DNA from: Catenulisporales bacterium
GTDB lineage: Bacteria; Actinomycetota; Actinomycetes; Streptomycetales; Catenulisporaceae
DNA length: 40,082 bases
NCBI GenBank assembly: GCA_019510485.1
Contig: JAEKKI010000137.1
Span: forward strand, 1-40,082
Direction of reading: 5' to 3'
Shown here: positions 15,228 to 23,687 of the stretch, piece by piece
Layout: each line of letters starts with the position of its first letter
Numbering within the stretch: position 1 is the stretch's first letter
Position numbers and translations under genes: made by a program
Notes under the pieces: generated by a model
Databases searched by the model: none
Seen by the model: the letters and a program-made list of their open reading frames with translations, nothing else
What the model was told of the DNA's origin: nothing

Positions 15228-15661
15228 TGACGGCGGGCAAGCGCCACGTGTACCTGTGCCCGCTGCGGTGGTCGGACATGGACGCCTATCAGCACGTGAA
15301 CAACGTGGTGTATCTGCGCTACCTGGAGGAGGCGCGGGTGGACTGGATGTTCCACCGCGCCTCCGAGGCCGGCGTCGAGGGCTTCGCCACCTTCGGCACG
15401 GTCGTGGCCAAGCACGAGATCGCCTACAAGCGGCCGCTGGTCTACCGCCAGGCGCCGGTGCGGGTAGAGGTGTGGGTGACGCACGTGGCCGCCGCGAAGT
15501 TCACCGTGGCCTACGAGGTCTGCGACGAGGAGGCCGTCTACGCGACCGCGTCCTCCGTCCTCGTGCCCTACGACCTGGCCGAGGGCCGGCTGCGGCGGCT
15601 GTCGCAGCTGGAGAAGGACTACCTCGCCGAGTACTACACGCCGACGCCGGCGGCCGCGTGA
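15227..15661 (+). CDS. Acyl-CoA thioesterase (4HBT hot-dog family)
   Basis: The 144-residue protein is a single hot-dog domain. The segment RWSDMDAYQHVNNVVYLRY near residue 14 is the 4-hydroxybenzoyl-CoA thioesterase/YbgC signature with the catalytic Asp candidate at D17 or D19. The FGTVVAKHEIAYKRPL stretch follows in the usual place. It probably hydrolyses an acyl-CoA thioester; substrate unknown. The start codon overlaps the ettA stop by one base and its own stop overlaps the next gene by four bases, so the three genes form one operon. This ettA-thioesterase linkage is common in actinobacteria, which supports the call. Confidence 0.9.
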
Positions 15662-16338
15662 ACGCCCCGGCGGCCGCGGCCCTGGCGCTGGCCGGCCCGG
15701 ACGAGGCCGCGGACCTCGGCGGCTACCTCACCCGGCTGCTGCGGTTCGACAAGGCCGCGGCGGTGCGGGTCGTGGCCTCGGGCGCGGCGGTGGGCGTCTA
15801 CGGCCGGCCGCCGTTCGACGTGCTGACCCTGCGGACGCTGGCCCTGGCCGCCGACGAGAGCACCAGCAGAACGACCGGCGCGGCGTCCCCGGCGGACCTG
15901 GACGTCACCGTGTCAGCAGGCGATCTCCTCCACGCCATCGCTCCCGACGGCACGCTGGCTCTGCCCCGCCCGCTGGCCGGCGCGACCGCCTGGACCGGCT
16001 TCCTCCCGCCGCGCACCGGCTGGCAGCCGGTCGGCGAGCTACCGGTGGCGGAGGTCGAGACCGCGGCCCTGGCGGCGATCGGGGAGTTCAAGCAGCGCGC
16101 CGAGACGATCCCGGACCGGGAGCGGACGCGGGCCGCCGTCGACCGCATCGCGGCCGAGATCTGGGACCGGCCGCTGAGCCTCGGCCTGCCGGTGCGGGCC
16201 GCGCACGCCGCGCGGGCGATGGGGTTCCTCGGGCCGGCGCAGTCCGCGGCCACTGCGGTGCGGTCAGCCGGACGATGGCTGCGGCTGGACGCTCCCTACG
16301 GGACCATCGTGCTGCGGACGGGATCCGGCCTGCTCTGA
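15658..16338 (+). CDS. Hypothetical protein, third gene of the ettA operon
   Basis: This 226-residue protein starts at GTG 15658, overlapping the thioesterase stop as GTGA. It is Ala-rich, without signal peptide or membrane helix. Recognisable blocks are YLTRLLRFDKAAAVRV near the start, LDVTVSAGDLLHAI in the middle, and IWDRPLSLGLPVRAAHAARAMGFLG toward the end. I do not recognise a domain. Its tight coupling to the thioesterase suggests that it is a real gene of the same operon and may depend on it for translation. High third-position GC throughout supports coding. Confidence 0.8.
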   Translation: MNAPAAAALALAGPDEAADLGGYLTRLLRFDKAAAVRVVASGAAVGVYGRPPFDVLTLRTLALAADESTSRTTGAASPADLDVTVSAGDLLHAIAPDGTLALPRPLAGATAWTGFLPPRTGWQPVGELPVAEVETAALAAIGEFKQRAETIPDRERTRAAVDRIAAEIWDRPLSLGLPVRAAHAARAMGFLGPAQSAATAVRSAGRWLRLDAPYGTIVLRTGSGLL

Positions 16339-16405
16339 CCGCGGACCCGAAGATGGTCGGCTCAAGGGTGTGAAGGCCCGCGGCAGCGACGCTATGCGTG
16401 CCCAC

Positions 16406-16828
16406 TCACTCCGAATTGACCATGCTGTGCGCGGCACGCTCCAGGTAGTCCCAGAGCTCCGCCTCATACAGCGGCGGCAACTCCAGCGCATCAACCGCCA
16501 CCCGCATGTGCCGCAGCCACGCGTCCCGCGCCACGGTGTCGACCTTGAACGGGAAGTGCCGCATCCGCAGCCGCGGATGCCCGCGCTGCTCGGAGTACGT
16601 CGTCGGACCGCCCCAGTACTGCTCCAGGAACATCCGCAACCGCTCCTCGGCCGGCCCGAGGTCCTCCTCCGGATACATCGGCCGCAGCACCGGATCGGCA
16701 GCCACCCCCTCGTAGAACCGGGCGACCAGCTTCCGGAAGGTCGGCGCGCCACCGACGGCCTCGTAGAACGTGACGGGTTCCTCGCGATCACTCACCCGGC
16801 CATTGTCCCACTGCCCGCGGACCGGCAT
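16406..16828 (-). CDS. glbO: Group II truncated haemoglobin (trHbO)
   Basis: GlbO-type globins bind haem in a 2-on-2 helical fold and are linked to oxygen or reactive-species handling. The sequence carries the family run [47 protein letters not shown] and [16 protein letters not shown] (proximal His in RMRH), then RDAWLRHM with the group II Trp at G8, and ends [12 protein letters not shown] 16828 has GGAGGAAG five bases upstream, giving 140 residues. The alternative GTG 16795 removes 11 non-conserved residues and leaves a more typical N-terminus. The divergent DUF2079 gene starts only 13 bases away from ATG 16828, so at least one of the pair must be transcribed from within the other's coding region or be leaderless. 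Confidence 0.92.
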   Translation of the reverse strand: MPVRGQWDNGRVSDREEPVTFYEAVGGAPTFRKLVARFYEGVAADPVLRPMYPEEDLGPAEERLRMFLEQYWGGPTTYSEQRGHPRLRMRHFPFKVDTVARDAWLRHMRVAVDALELPPLYEAELWDYLERAAHSMVNSE

Positions 16829-16841
16829 CTATGCTTCCTCC

Positions 16842-18464
16842 ATGCCGGGGGAGTCAAAAGAGTTGGATACCACCGTCCATCTGCCGGAGCCGCGCCACGA
16901 ATACCCACTACCGTCGACAAACGGAGTCGCGACGGCATCCCCGGTCGTACTCGAGACCGTCCCGGATATCCGGGAGCGACAAGAACCCCGCCGCATCGCC
17001 CCCTCGCCGCCCTGGCTCATCACCGCCGGCGCCTTCACCCTCTACGCCCTGATCTCCGTCCTGCGCTACGAACGCCGCGAGTCCATGTCGTGGGACCTCG
17101 GCATCTTCACCCAAGCGGTCCGCGCCTACGGGCAGTTCCAAGCCCCGATGGTCAACATCCGCGGCCAGAACCTGAACCTCCTCGGCGACCACTGGCATCC
17201 GATCCTGATGCTCCTGGGCCCGCTCTTCCGCGTCTTCCCCTCGCCGATCACCCTCCTGCTCGCGCAATCCTTCCTCCTGGCCGTCGCGGCCGTCCCCCTC
17301 ACCCGCACCGCGATGGACCTCGTCGGCCGCCGCCAGGGCTACGCCATCGGCATCGCCTACGGCCTGTCCTGGGGCGTCGTCCAGGCCGCCAACTTCGACT
17401 TCCACGAAGTCGCCTTCGCCGTCCCCGCCCTGGCCTTCAGCCTGTGCGCCTACATCCGCGGCGAGTACCGCAAGACGATCCTGTGGTCGCTTCCGCTGCT
17501 GTGCGTCAAGGAAGACCTCGCACTGCTGGTGCCGATCATCATCGCCATGGTCGTGGCGAGCACCCGCCTGCGCGGCCGGCTCACCCATCAGGGCGCGACC
17601 CTCGGCCTCGGCATCGCGCTCGGAGCTCTGCTGACCTCACTGCTCGTGCGAGTGGTCATCCCGCACTTCAATCCGGACGGCGTCTACCTCTACTGGAACG
17701 AGGGCGGCTGCCTGGACCCGGAGCAGCACGCCGGCCTCGGCCGCCTGATGAGCTGCGTACCCCACCAGTTCCTGGACGGCATCGGGGCCAAGGGCCGCAC
17801 GATCCTGACGACGCTCCTCCCGGTGGCCTTCATCGCCCTGCGCTCGCCGCTGGTCCTGCTCGCGGTCCCGGCGCTGGTCGCCCGTTTCGTCAACGTCGGA
17901 CCCGCCTACTGGGGCACCGACTTCCACTACAGCGTGGTCCCCACCGTCATCGTCTTCGCCGCCGCGATCGACGGACTGGTGCGGATGAGGGAGTCGCGCG
18001 AAGCAGTACCCGGACGCCGATCCCCGCTCTCGCGCCCGCCCCAGACCTGGCTTCACGTGCTTGGCGACGCCCAGCTCAAGCACGGCGCCGTAGCGATGCT
18101 CGCCATCGCCGCCGCGCTGACCCAGGCCTTCCCGCTCCAGGACCTGTGGCATCACGAGACCTGGTCCCCCGACGAGCACGCCGCCGCCGTCAAACGCGCG
18201 GAGGCGGCGGTACCGTCCGGAGTCACCGTGGAGACCACCGTCACGATGCTGCCGGCCCTGGCGGCCCGCACGGCCGCGCTGTGGATCGGCAACCCCAACA
18301 TCGTGCATCCGCCCGACTACGAGGCCTTCGACATAGACCGCTCCGGCTGGAACGGACAGCCTTCGGCGCTGGACTTCGTCCGCGCCCGGCACCCCGGCTA
18401 CGACTATCAGCAGGTGTTCGCCGATCCCGCGAACAACGTCTACGTGTTCCGACGGACGGACTGA
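16842..18464 (+). CDS. DUF2079 polytopic membrane protein
   Basis: The 540-residue protein has a 60-residue cytoplasmic start, then many hydrophobic helices (first at about WLITAGAFTLYALISVL). The conserved SWDLGIFTQAVRAY and LGDHWHPILMLLGPLFRVFPSP segments with the nearby DFHE match DUF2079, a family of membrane proteins distantly similar to GT-C glycosyltransferases. A soluble C-terminal region follows. A glycosyltransferase-like role is plausible but unproven. ATG 16842 is supported by TATGCT (16830-16835), six bases upstream, a leaderless arrangement; there is no Shine-Dalgarno. The frame opens further upstream to 16770, overlapping glbO, which is less likely. Confidence 0.88.
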   Translation: MPGESKELDTTVHLPEPRHEYPLPSTNGVATASPVVLETVPDIRERQEPRRIAPSPPWLITAGAFTLYALISVLRYERRESMSWDLGIFTQAVRAYGQFQAPMVNIRGQNLNLLGDHWHPILMLLGPLFRVFPSPITLLLAQSFLLAVAAVPLTRTAMDLVGRRQGYAIGIAYGLSWGVVQAANFDFHEVAFAVPALAFSLCAYIRGEYRKTILWSLPLLCVKEDLALLVPIIIAMVVASTRLRGRLTHQGATLGLGIALGALLTSLLVRVVIPHFNPDGVYLYWNEGGCLDPEQHAGLGRLMSCVPHQFLDGIGAKGRTILTTLLPVAFIALRSPLVLLAVPALVARFVNVGPAYWGTDFHYSVVPTVIVFAAAIDGLVRMRESREAVPGRRSPLSRPPQTWLHVLGDAQLKHGAVAMLAIAAALTQAFPLQDLWHHETWSPDEHAAAVKRAEAAVPSGVTVETTVTMLPALAARTAALWIGNPNIVHPPDYEAFDIDRSGWNGQPSALDFVRARHPGYDYQQVFADPANNVYVFRRTD

Positions 18465-18546
18465 GCGCGCCCCGGCGAGCACATGAGAGGATCTCGTCGA
18501 AGCCTCGACTGCAAGCTCGACCGCAAGGAAGAAGGTAGGGACACCC

Positions 18547-18975
18547 ATGGCGACTACCCGGAAGGCCGACACGCACTGGGAGGGCAGCCTCCTCGACGGC
18601 AAGGGCGCCGTCACGTTCGCCTCCTCCGAACTCGGCACCTTCGACGTCAACTGGCCCGCGCGCTCGGCCGAGCCGAACGGGGTGACCAGCCCCGAGGAGC
18701 TGATCGCCGCGGCCCACGCCACCTGCTACTCCATGGCGCTCTCGCACGGCCTGTCGCAGGCCGGCACCCCGCCGACCAGCGTCGACACCCACGCCGAGGT
18801 CGACTTCCAGCCCGGTGAGGGCATCATCGCCATCCGCCTGGTGGTGCGCGCCTCGGTGCCCGGCCTGAGCGCGGAGGGCTTCCAGGCCGCCGCCGAGGAC
18901 GCCAAGGCGAACTGCCCGGTGTCCAAGGCGCTGGCCGCTGTCCCGTCGATCACGCTGGACGCCGCGCTCGTCTGA
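18547..18975 (+). CDS. osmC: OsmC-family peroxiredoxin
   Basis: OsmC/Ohr proteins reduce organic hydroperoxides with two cysteines. The 142-residue product has C60 in HATCYSMAL and C123 in ANCPVSKAL, the two redox-active positions, and the family TSPEELIAAAHATC run. The sequence looks closer to OsmC-type than Ohr-type members. ATG 18547 is preceded by AAGGTAGGGAC. It lies 82 bases after the DUF2079 gene on the same strand and is closed by a 16-bp hairpin, so it may be independent. The likely physiological reductant in an actinobacterium is mycothiol- or lipoamide-linked, by analogy only. Confidence 0.92.
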   Translation: MATTRKADTHWEGSLLDGKGAVTFASSELGTFDVNWPARSAEPNGVTSPEELIAAAHATCYSMALSHGLSQAGTPPTSVDTHAEVDFQPGEGIIAIRLVVRASVPGLSAEGFQAAAEDAKANCPVSKALAAVPSITLDAALV

Positions 18976-19006
18976 CGGCTCCATCGGGCGCAGCGGAAGT
19001 CCGTAT

Positions 19007-19045
19007 CCGAACGAGGTCCCCGGCTCAGTCGGGGACCTCGTTCGG
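19007..19045. terminator. Strong bidirectional terminator
   Basis: CCGAACGAGGTCCCCG (19007-19022) and CGGGGACCTCGTTCGG (19030-19045) form a perfect 16-bp stem with a 7-base loop. It stands between the converging osmC (stop 18975) and sugar kinase (stop 19066). Confidence 0.9.
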
Positions 19046-19065
19046 CGTTCAGGACGTATCAGGAC

Positions 19066-20007
19066 TCAGCCCCGCGCCAACTCGTCCAGCCCCAACAACA
19101 CCGCCCCGTGGATCGGCCGCCGATCGGCGACCGTGAGCACCGCGCGCGGTGCCCGCTCGGCGAACCGCCGCTCGATCCCGGCCATCAGCAGTGGCGGCCG
19201 GGCCCGCAGCACCCCGCCGCCGAGCACCACCTCGGTCTCGGCGTCCATCAGCTCCAGCCGGCCCAGCGCCGCGCAGGCCCAGGCGCAGACCTCGTCGGCC
19301 AGCCGCTCCACGATCGCCAGCGCCACCTCGTCGCCGAGCCCGGCGACCTCGAACACCAGCGGCGCGAGCTCGCCGAACCGGTCCTCGCCGATCCGCCCGA
19401 AGTGCAGCGCCGCCACCAGCTCGGCCATCGAGGCGCAGCCGAAGTACTCCGCGACCGCCTTGCGCAGCATGGTCGGGGCGCCGCGGCCGTCCTCGGCGCG
19501 TACCGCGTACCAGTGCGCCGTCTCGCCGATGCCCCCGCCGCCGCCCCAGTCGCCGGAGATCACGCCGACCGCCGGGAACCGCGCGTGCCGGCCGTCCGGG
19601 GCGATCCCGACGCAGTTCATGCCCGCGCCGCAGACCACTGCCACGCCCCAGGGCCGGGACGTCCCCGAGCGCAGCAGCGCGAAGGCGTCGTTGTCGACGA
19701 CGGTGCGCTCGGCCCAGCCGCGCGCGGCGAACTCCGCCGTCAGCGCCTCCACCTCGACCGGGAAGTCGGCGCCGGCCACATAGGCGGCGAGCAGCTCGGC
19801 GAACGGCTCGTCCGCGGGCAGGCCGAGTTCGGCGCGGATCAGCGCCACGCCCCGCCCGGCCACGGAGACCGCCGCGGCCACCCCGTCGACCTGCGGCGTG
19901 AACCCGCCGACCCGCATGCAGGCCAGCACGGTTCCGTCCGCCGTCGCCAAAGCCACTTCCGTCTTGCTGTTCCCGCCGTCGATCGCCAGGACGGCGCCGG
20001 GGGTCAC
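19066..20007 (-). CDS. BadF/BadG-type sugar kinase (N-acetylglucosamine kinase-like)
   Basis: The 313-residue protein belongs to the acetate/sugar kinase-Hsc70-actin superfamily. Phosphate-1 motif DGGNSKTEVAL is near residue 10, VVCGAGMNCVGI near 125 binds the second phosphate loop, and GDWGGGGGIGE with VLGGGVLRA completes the adenosine-side motifs. These match BadF/BadG/BcrA/BcrD ATPases that include N-acetylglucosamine kinases. GTG 20007 overlaps the GH4 stop (GTGA), arguing for coupling; an in-frame GTG six bases earlier is the alternative. With the upstream glycosidase and ROK regulator it probably phosphorylates a sugar released from beta-linked saccharides or amino-sugar oligomers; the exact sugar is unknown. 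Confidence 0.87.
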   Translation of the reverse strand: MTPGAVLAIDGGNSKTEVALATADGTVLACMRVGGFTPQVDGVAAAVSVAGRGVALIRAELGLPADEPFAELLAAYVAGADFPVEVEALTAEFAARGWAERTVVDNDAFALLRSGTSRPWGVAVVCGAGMNCVGIAPDGRHARFPAVGVISGDWGGGGGIGETAHWYAVRAEDGRGAPTMLRKAVAEYFGCASMAELVAALHFGRIGEDRFGELAPLVFEVAGLGDEVALAIVERLADEVCAWACAALGRLELMDAETEVVLGGGVLRARPPLLMAGIERRFAERAPRAVLTVADRRPIHGAVLLGLDELARG

Positions 20008-21272
20008 GCCCACGGCAGGAAGTCGCGGTTCTTCGCGACCAGCGAGTCGGCGAGTCTGTCGGCCAGGTCGGCTTGGCCCACCAGCGGATGCGCCAGCAGC
20101 GCGGTGCGGACCCGCTCGATGCCGCCGCGCACCGCCGCGTCGATCGCCAGTTCCTCGTAGGCGGACACGTGCGCGATCAGGCCTCGATACAGCGGCTCGA
20201 TCGGTGCGCGCAGCGGCGCGGGGCGGACGCCGGAGGCGTCGACGATCGCCGGGACCTCGATCACTGCTTCGTCGGCGAGGAAGGGGAAGGTGCCATCGTT
20301 GCGGACGTTGACGACCAGCTCATCGCCGAGATCGCCGTGCAGGGCGGCCAACAGCTCGACGGCGGCTTCGGAATAGAACGCTCCGCCGCGCTTGCTCAGC
20401 GCCTCCGGCTTGGTGTCCAGCGTCGGGTCCGCGTACTGGGCCAGCAGCTCGGCTTCGACGGCGGCCACCGCGAGCGCGCGGTTCTCGCCCTTGGCGACCT
20501 GATCTATTTGTTCCTTGACGACGATGTCGTGTGCGTAGAAGTAGCGCAGGTAGTAGGAGGGGACGACCCCGAGCCGGCTGATCAGTTCCGCGGGCAGCTC
20601 GATGTCGTGCGCGATCTCGTCCAGGGACTCGGCCAGGTATTTCGGCAGGATGTCGACGCCGTCCAGGTAGCAGCCCCGCTCCCACGTCAGGTGGTTGAGA
20701 CCGACGTGGTCCAGCTTGATCCGCGACGGCTCCACGCCCAGATGCGCGGCGGCACGGCGCTGGAAGCCGATGGCCACGTTGCACAACCCGACCGCGCGGT
20801 GCCCGGCGTCCAGCAGCGCACGGGTGACGATGCCCACCGGATTGGTGAAGTCGATGATCCAGGCCTGCGGCGCGATCCGCCGTACCCGCTCAGCGATGTC
20901 CAGTGCCACCGGTACGGTCCTCAGGGCCTTGGCGAAGCCCCCGGCCCCGGTGGTCTCTTGACCGACGCAGCAGAACTCCAGCGGGAACGACTCGTCCACG
21001 TTCCGGATGGCCTGCCCGCCGACCCGCAGCTGGATCAGCACAGCGTCCGCGCCCTCGATACCGGACTCGAGCTCGGTATGCGTGGTGACGACACCGAGAT
21101 GCCCCTGCTTGGCGAAGATCCGGCGGGCCAGCGCGCCGATCAGCTCCACCCGCTCCGCGGCCGGGTCGATGAGCGCGAGTTCGGCGAGCGGCAGCGTGTC
21201 GCGCAGCCGCGCGAAGCCGTCTACCAGCTCCGGGGTGTATGTCGACCCTCCGCCGACAACCACGAGTTTCAT
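20004..21272 (-). CDS. 6-phospho-beta-glucosidase (GH4, NAD- and metal-dependent)
   Basis: GH4 enzymes break glycosidic bonds by an NAD+-dependent oxidation-elimination, not by ordinary hydrolysis. The 422-residue protein opens with the Rossmann motif VVVGGGSTYTPELVDGF. N145 is in DFTNPVG, and the metal ligands are C164 in GLCNVAIG and H194 in DHVGLNHLTW. The SYYLRYFYAHD segment carries candidate catalytic tyrosines. All hallmark residues are present, so it should be active. Members act on phosphorylated disaccharides, although the actinobacterial ones may differ. No PTS or ABC sugar transporter is in view. It begins 38 bases after the ROK gene on the same strand and overlaps the kinase start. 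Confidence 0.92.
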   Translation of the reverse strand: MKLVVVGGGSTYTPELVDGFARLRDTLPLAELALIDPAAERVELIGALARRIFAKQGHLGVVTTHTELESGIEGADAVLIQLRVGGQAIRNVDESFPLEFCCVGQETTGAGGFAKALRTVPVALDIAERVRRIAPQAWIIDFTNPVGIVTRALLDAGHRAVGLCNVAIGFQRRAAAHLGVEPSRIKLDHVGLNHLTWERGCYLDGVDILPKYLAESLDEIAHDIELPAELISRLGVVPSYYLRYFYAHDIVVKEQIDQVAKGENRALAVAAVEAELLAQYADPTLDTKPEALSKRGGAFYSEAAVELLAALHGDLGDELVVNVRNDGTFPFLADEAVIEVPAIVDASGVRPAPLRAPIEPLYRGLIAHVSAYEELAIDAAVRGGIERVRTALLAHPLVGQADLADRLADSLVAKNRDFLPWA

Positions 21273-21310
21273 ATCAAGGTCCCATCCCGGTCCATGGCAT
21301 CCATGAGCGC

Positions 21311-22510
21311 CTACACCCCGCGACTGAACAGGTCCTCGCGCACCGCGCGCAGCGCCGCGTGCAGGGCTCCGGCCAGAACCGGGTTGCCCTCCACGGTGGA
21401 CACCGCGAGCGTGGGGCGGGGGACCGCGACGGCGTGCAGTTCGTGCTCGATCAGGTCTTTGAGGACGTCGCCACCGGCGCGCAGAGTGTCACCGGACAGG
21501 ACGACGAGCGAAGGGTCCAGTACGGCCAGCACCGGGGCCAGCCCGCGGGCGGTGCGCCGGGCCAGGGTGGTCAGCAGCGCGGTGTTCCCGGTCTCCACGG
21601 CCCGGCGCACCGCCTCGCCGGGATCGGCGACGCGGATGCCGTGCTCGCGGGCCAGCTGCAGGACCGCCGGCCGCCCAGCGAGGTTCTGGAAGGTGTTCTT
21701 CACCGGCTTGGCGCCGGGCCGCAGCGCCGGGTCGTCCGGGTCCAGCGCGACCGGCATGTAGCCGATCTCGCCGGCCCCGCCGGTGGCACCGCGCACGAAC
21801 CGGCCGTCCTGCACGATCGCCAGCCCGATGCCGTTGCCCAGCCACAGCACCACGAAGTCGTCGGCGCCGCGGGCCTGGCCGTGGTGCTGCTCGGCGATGG
21901 CGGCCAGGTTGACGTCGTTCTCCACGTCCACCCGCACGCCCAGCAGCTCGCGCAGCCGCGCCAGATTGCCGCCGTGCCAGCCGGGCAGGTCGCGGGCGAA
22001 GCCGAGCCGGCCGGTCTCCGGGTGCGGGGCGCCGGGCACGCCGACCACGACGTGCCGCACCGCCTCCGGCGCGATGCCCGCTGCCTCGGCGGCGCCGTGC
22101 AGCGCGTCGCGCACCCGCTCCACGCTGCCCGCCGCGCTGCGCCCGACGACCGGGATCTCGAACTCACCGACCGGGGCGCCGGTCAGGTCGGCGATCGCCG
22201 CGGTGACCCGGGTGTGGGTGACGTCGACGCCGCCGGCGTACCCGGCGGCCGGGTTCACCGCGTACAGCTGCGCGCTCGGTCCGGGCCCGCCGGCCGCGGT
22301 GCCGGCCGGGACCACCAGGTCCACGGTGAGCAGCCGGTCGACCAGCTGGCTGGCGGTGGGCTTGGACAGCCCGGTCAGGGCGCCGATCCGGGTGCGGGTC
22401 AGCGGACCGTGCTCGACCAGCAGCTCCAGCGCGGAGCGGTCGTTGATGGAACGGAGCAGGCGCGGGGTCCCGGGGGTGGTAGCGCCGGGGGTGCTGTCGG
22501 AAGTGGCCAC
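21311..22510 (-). CDS. ROK-family transcriptional regulator lacking the zinc motif
   Basis: The 399-residue protein has an N-terminal winged helix (residues about 15-80, with GLSKPTASQLVDRLL as recognition region) followed by a ROK sugar-kinase-like domain. It probably represses the downstream glycosidase-kinase genes and responds to a sugar or sugar phosphate. ENDVN keeps the Asp of the sugar pocket. The usual ExGH and CxCGxxGC zinc-binding signature is absent: the position after the pocket reads GEIGYMPVALDP and continues without cysteines. The ligand pocket is therefore altered. GTG 22510 is preceded by GGAGGAGA eight bases away. A 17-bp palindrome 44 bases upstream is a good candidate autoregulatory operator. 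Confidence 0.9.
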   Translation of the reverse strand: MATSDSTPGATTPGTPRLLRSINDRSALELLVEHGPLTRTRIGALTGLSKPTASQLVDRLLTVDLVVPAGTAAGGPGPSAQLYAVNPAAGYAGGVDVTHTRVTAAIADLTGAPVGEFEIPVVGRSAAGSVERVRDALHGAAEAAGIAPEAVRHVVVGVPGAPHPETGRLGFARDLPGWHGGNLARLRELLGVRVDVENDVNLAAIAEQHHGQARGADDFVVLWLGNGIGLAIVQDGRFVRGATGGAGEIGYMPVALDPDDPALRPGAKPVKNTFQNLAGRPAVLQLAREHGIRVADPGEAVRRAVETGNTALLTTLARRTARGLAPVLAVLDPSLVVLSGDTLRAGGDVLKDLIEHELHAVAVPRPTLAVSTVEGNPVLAGALHAALRAVREDLFSRGV

Positions 22511-22553
22511 GACCGCATTCTCCTCCCCGATCCCCAGGCCCGAGCGGCAACTA

Positions 22554-22570
22554 TTAGGAAAGTTTACTAA
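22554..22570. promoter_or_regulatory. Candidate ROK-regulator operator
   Basis: TTAGGAAAGTTTACTAA is a 17-bp palindrome with a central G and one mismatched pair (TTAGnAAA/TTTnCTAA). It is AT-rich in GC-rich surroundings and lies 44 bases upstream of the ROK gene start. NagC/ROK-type regulators bind AT-rich palindromes of this kind, so autoregulation of the ROK-GH4-kinase operon is likely. Confidence 0.7.
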
Positions 22571-22630
22571 CGAAACGGGAGGCTAGTGGTCGGGCCGTCG
22601 CGCGTCAAGCATGTTTCGGATCAGGCCCGC

Positions 22631-23038
22631 TCAGGCGGTCCAGCCGGACCACTTGACGACCGTGACCACGACGGCGGTCCCGGCCGGCGGGACCTCGTTG
22701 TACTGCGGATAGCGGGCCTGGAACGCCGCCAGCATCTCCGGTGTCACCGAGCCGATGCGGGCCGTGCCATCGGCGCGAACCCACCACAGAGTGCTCCAAT
22801 CGGCGGAGTAGTGCTCCGCCAGAAGGGAGACGTGCGGGTTGGCCGCGATGTTCCTGAGCCGCTTCAGATCCGTCGTGCGCTTCGGCTTGTGATCCACCAC
22901 CAGGGCCAAGCCGTCGTCGACCGCCGCGAAGACCACGGGGACCAGATGCGGGACGCCCGAAGCGTCCGCGGTCGCCAGGACCGCGTGCGGCTGGAGCAGG
23001 AAGGTGGCGCGGGCGTCCTCGGGGCTCATGCTGGTCAT
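22631..23038 (-). CDS. PPOX-class F420-dependent flavin/F420-binding oxidoreductase (split beta-barrel)
   Basis: This 135-residue protein has the split-barrel fold of pyridoxamine-phosphate-oxidase-like proteins: FLLQPHAVLATADASGVPHLVPVVFA, the KPKRTTDLKRLRNIAANPHVSLL segment, then the YSADWSTLWWVRADG strand, with the end VVKWSGWTA. The RxxRNIxxNP and W-GW tail pattern is that of the small TIGR03668-type F420-dependent group found in actinobacteria. It likely reduces an unknown substrate with F420H2. TACCCT lies eight bases before ATG 23038, so a leaderless start is possible; ATG 23029 is an alternative. The next gene upstream on the same strand (response regulator) ends 22 bases earlier. Confidence 0.85.
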   Translation of the reverse strand: MTSMSPEDARATFLLQPHAVLATADASGVPHLVPVVFAAVDDGLALVVDHKPKRTTDLKRLRNIAANPHVSLLAEHYSADWSTLWWVRADGTARIGSVTPEMLAAFQARYPQYNEVPPAGTAVVVTVVKWSGWTA

Positions 23039-23060
23039 GTCATCCGAGGGTAGAGGCGGT

Positions 23061-23687
23061 TCAGAGCAAACCCCGCGCCATCGCCTTCGTCACGGCGGCC
23101 GTCCGGTCGTCGACGCCGAGTTTGCCGAACACGCGCACCAGGTGCGTCTTGACCGTCGCCTCGCTGATGAACAGCTCGCGGCCGATCTCGGCGTTCGCCA
23201 GGCCGCGGGCCACCAGCGCCAGCACCTCGCGCTCGCGCGGGGTCAGCGGCTGCGGCGCCGGCTCACGCATCCGGCGGACCAGCTTGGCGGCCACCGCCGG
23301 GGCCAGCACCGTCTCGCCGCGCGCGGCCAGCCGCACCGCCTCGGCCAGGTTCGCCCGCGGCGTGTCCTTGAGCAGGTAGCCGGTGGCTCCGGCCTCGACC
23401 GCGCGAACGATGTCGGCGTCGGTGTCGTAGGTGGTGAGGATCAACACTTTGATCGTGGGGTCCTCGGCCGTCAGCCGCGCCGTGGCCTCGACGCCGTCCA
23501 TCCCGGCCATCCGCAAATCCATCAGCACCACGTCCGGCCTCAGCTCCAGGGCCAGCCGCACCGCCTCCGCACCGTCGGCGGCCTCGGCCACCACCGTCAG
23601 GTCCGGCTCGGCGGCGAGCATGCCGTGCAGCCCGGCGCGGACCACCGGGTGGTCGTCGACGATCAGGACCCGCAGACGCTCACTCAT
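23061..23687 (-). CDS. NarL/LuxR-family response regulator
   Basis: The 208-residue regulator has a receiver domain with acidic residues D11-D12, the phosphorylation site D57 in LMDLRM and the conserved Lys in YLLKDTP. The C-terminal LuxR helix-turn-helix begins LTPREREVLALVARG and has AEIGRELFISEATVKTHLVRVF as recognition region. It pairs with the histidine kinase gene that overlaps it by eight bases. Because both follow the ABC exporter genes in one operon, its likely target is the exporter operon promoter. ATG 23687 is supported by this coupling. Confidence 0.94.
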   Translation of the reverse strand: MSERLRVLIVDDHPVVRAGLHGMLAAEPDLTVVAEAADGAEAVRLALELRPDVVLMDLRMAGMDGVEATARLTAEDPTIKVLILTTYDTDADIVRAVEAGATGYLLKDTPRANLAEAVRLAARGETVLAPAVAAKLVRRMREPAPQPLTPREREVLALVARGLANAEIGRELFISEATVKTHLVRVFGKLGVDDRTAAVTKAMARGLL

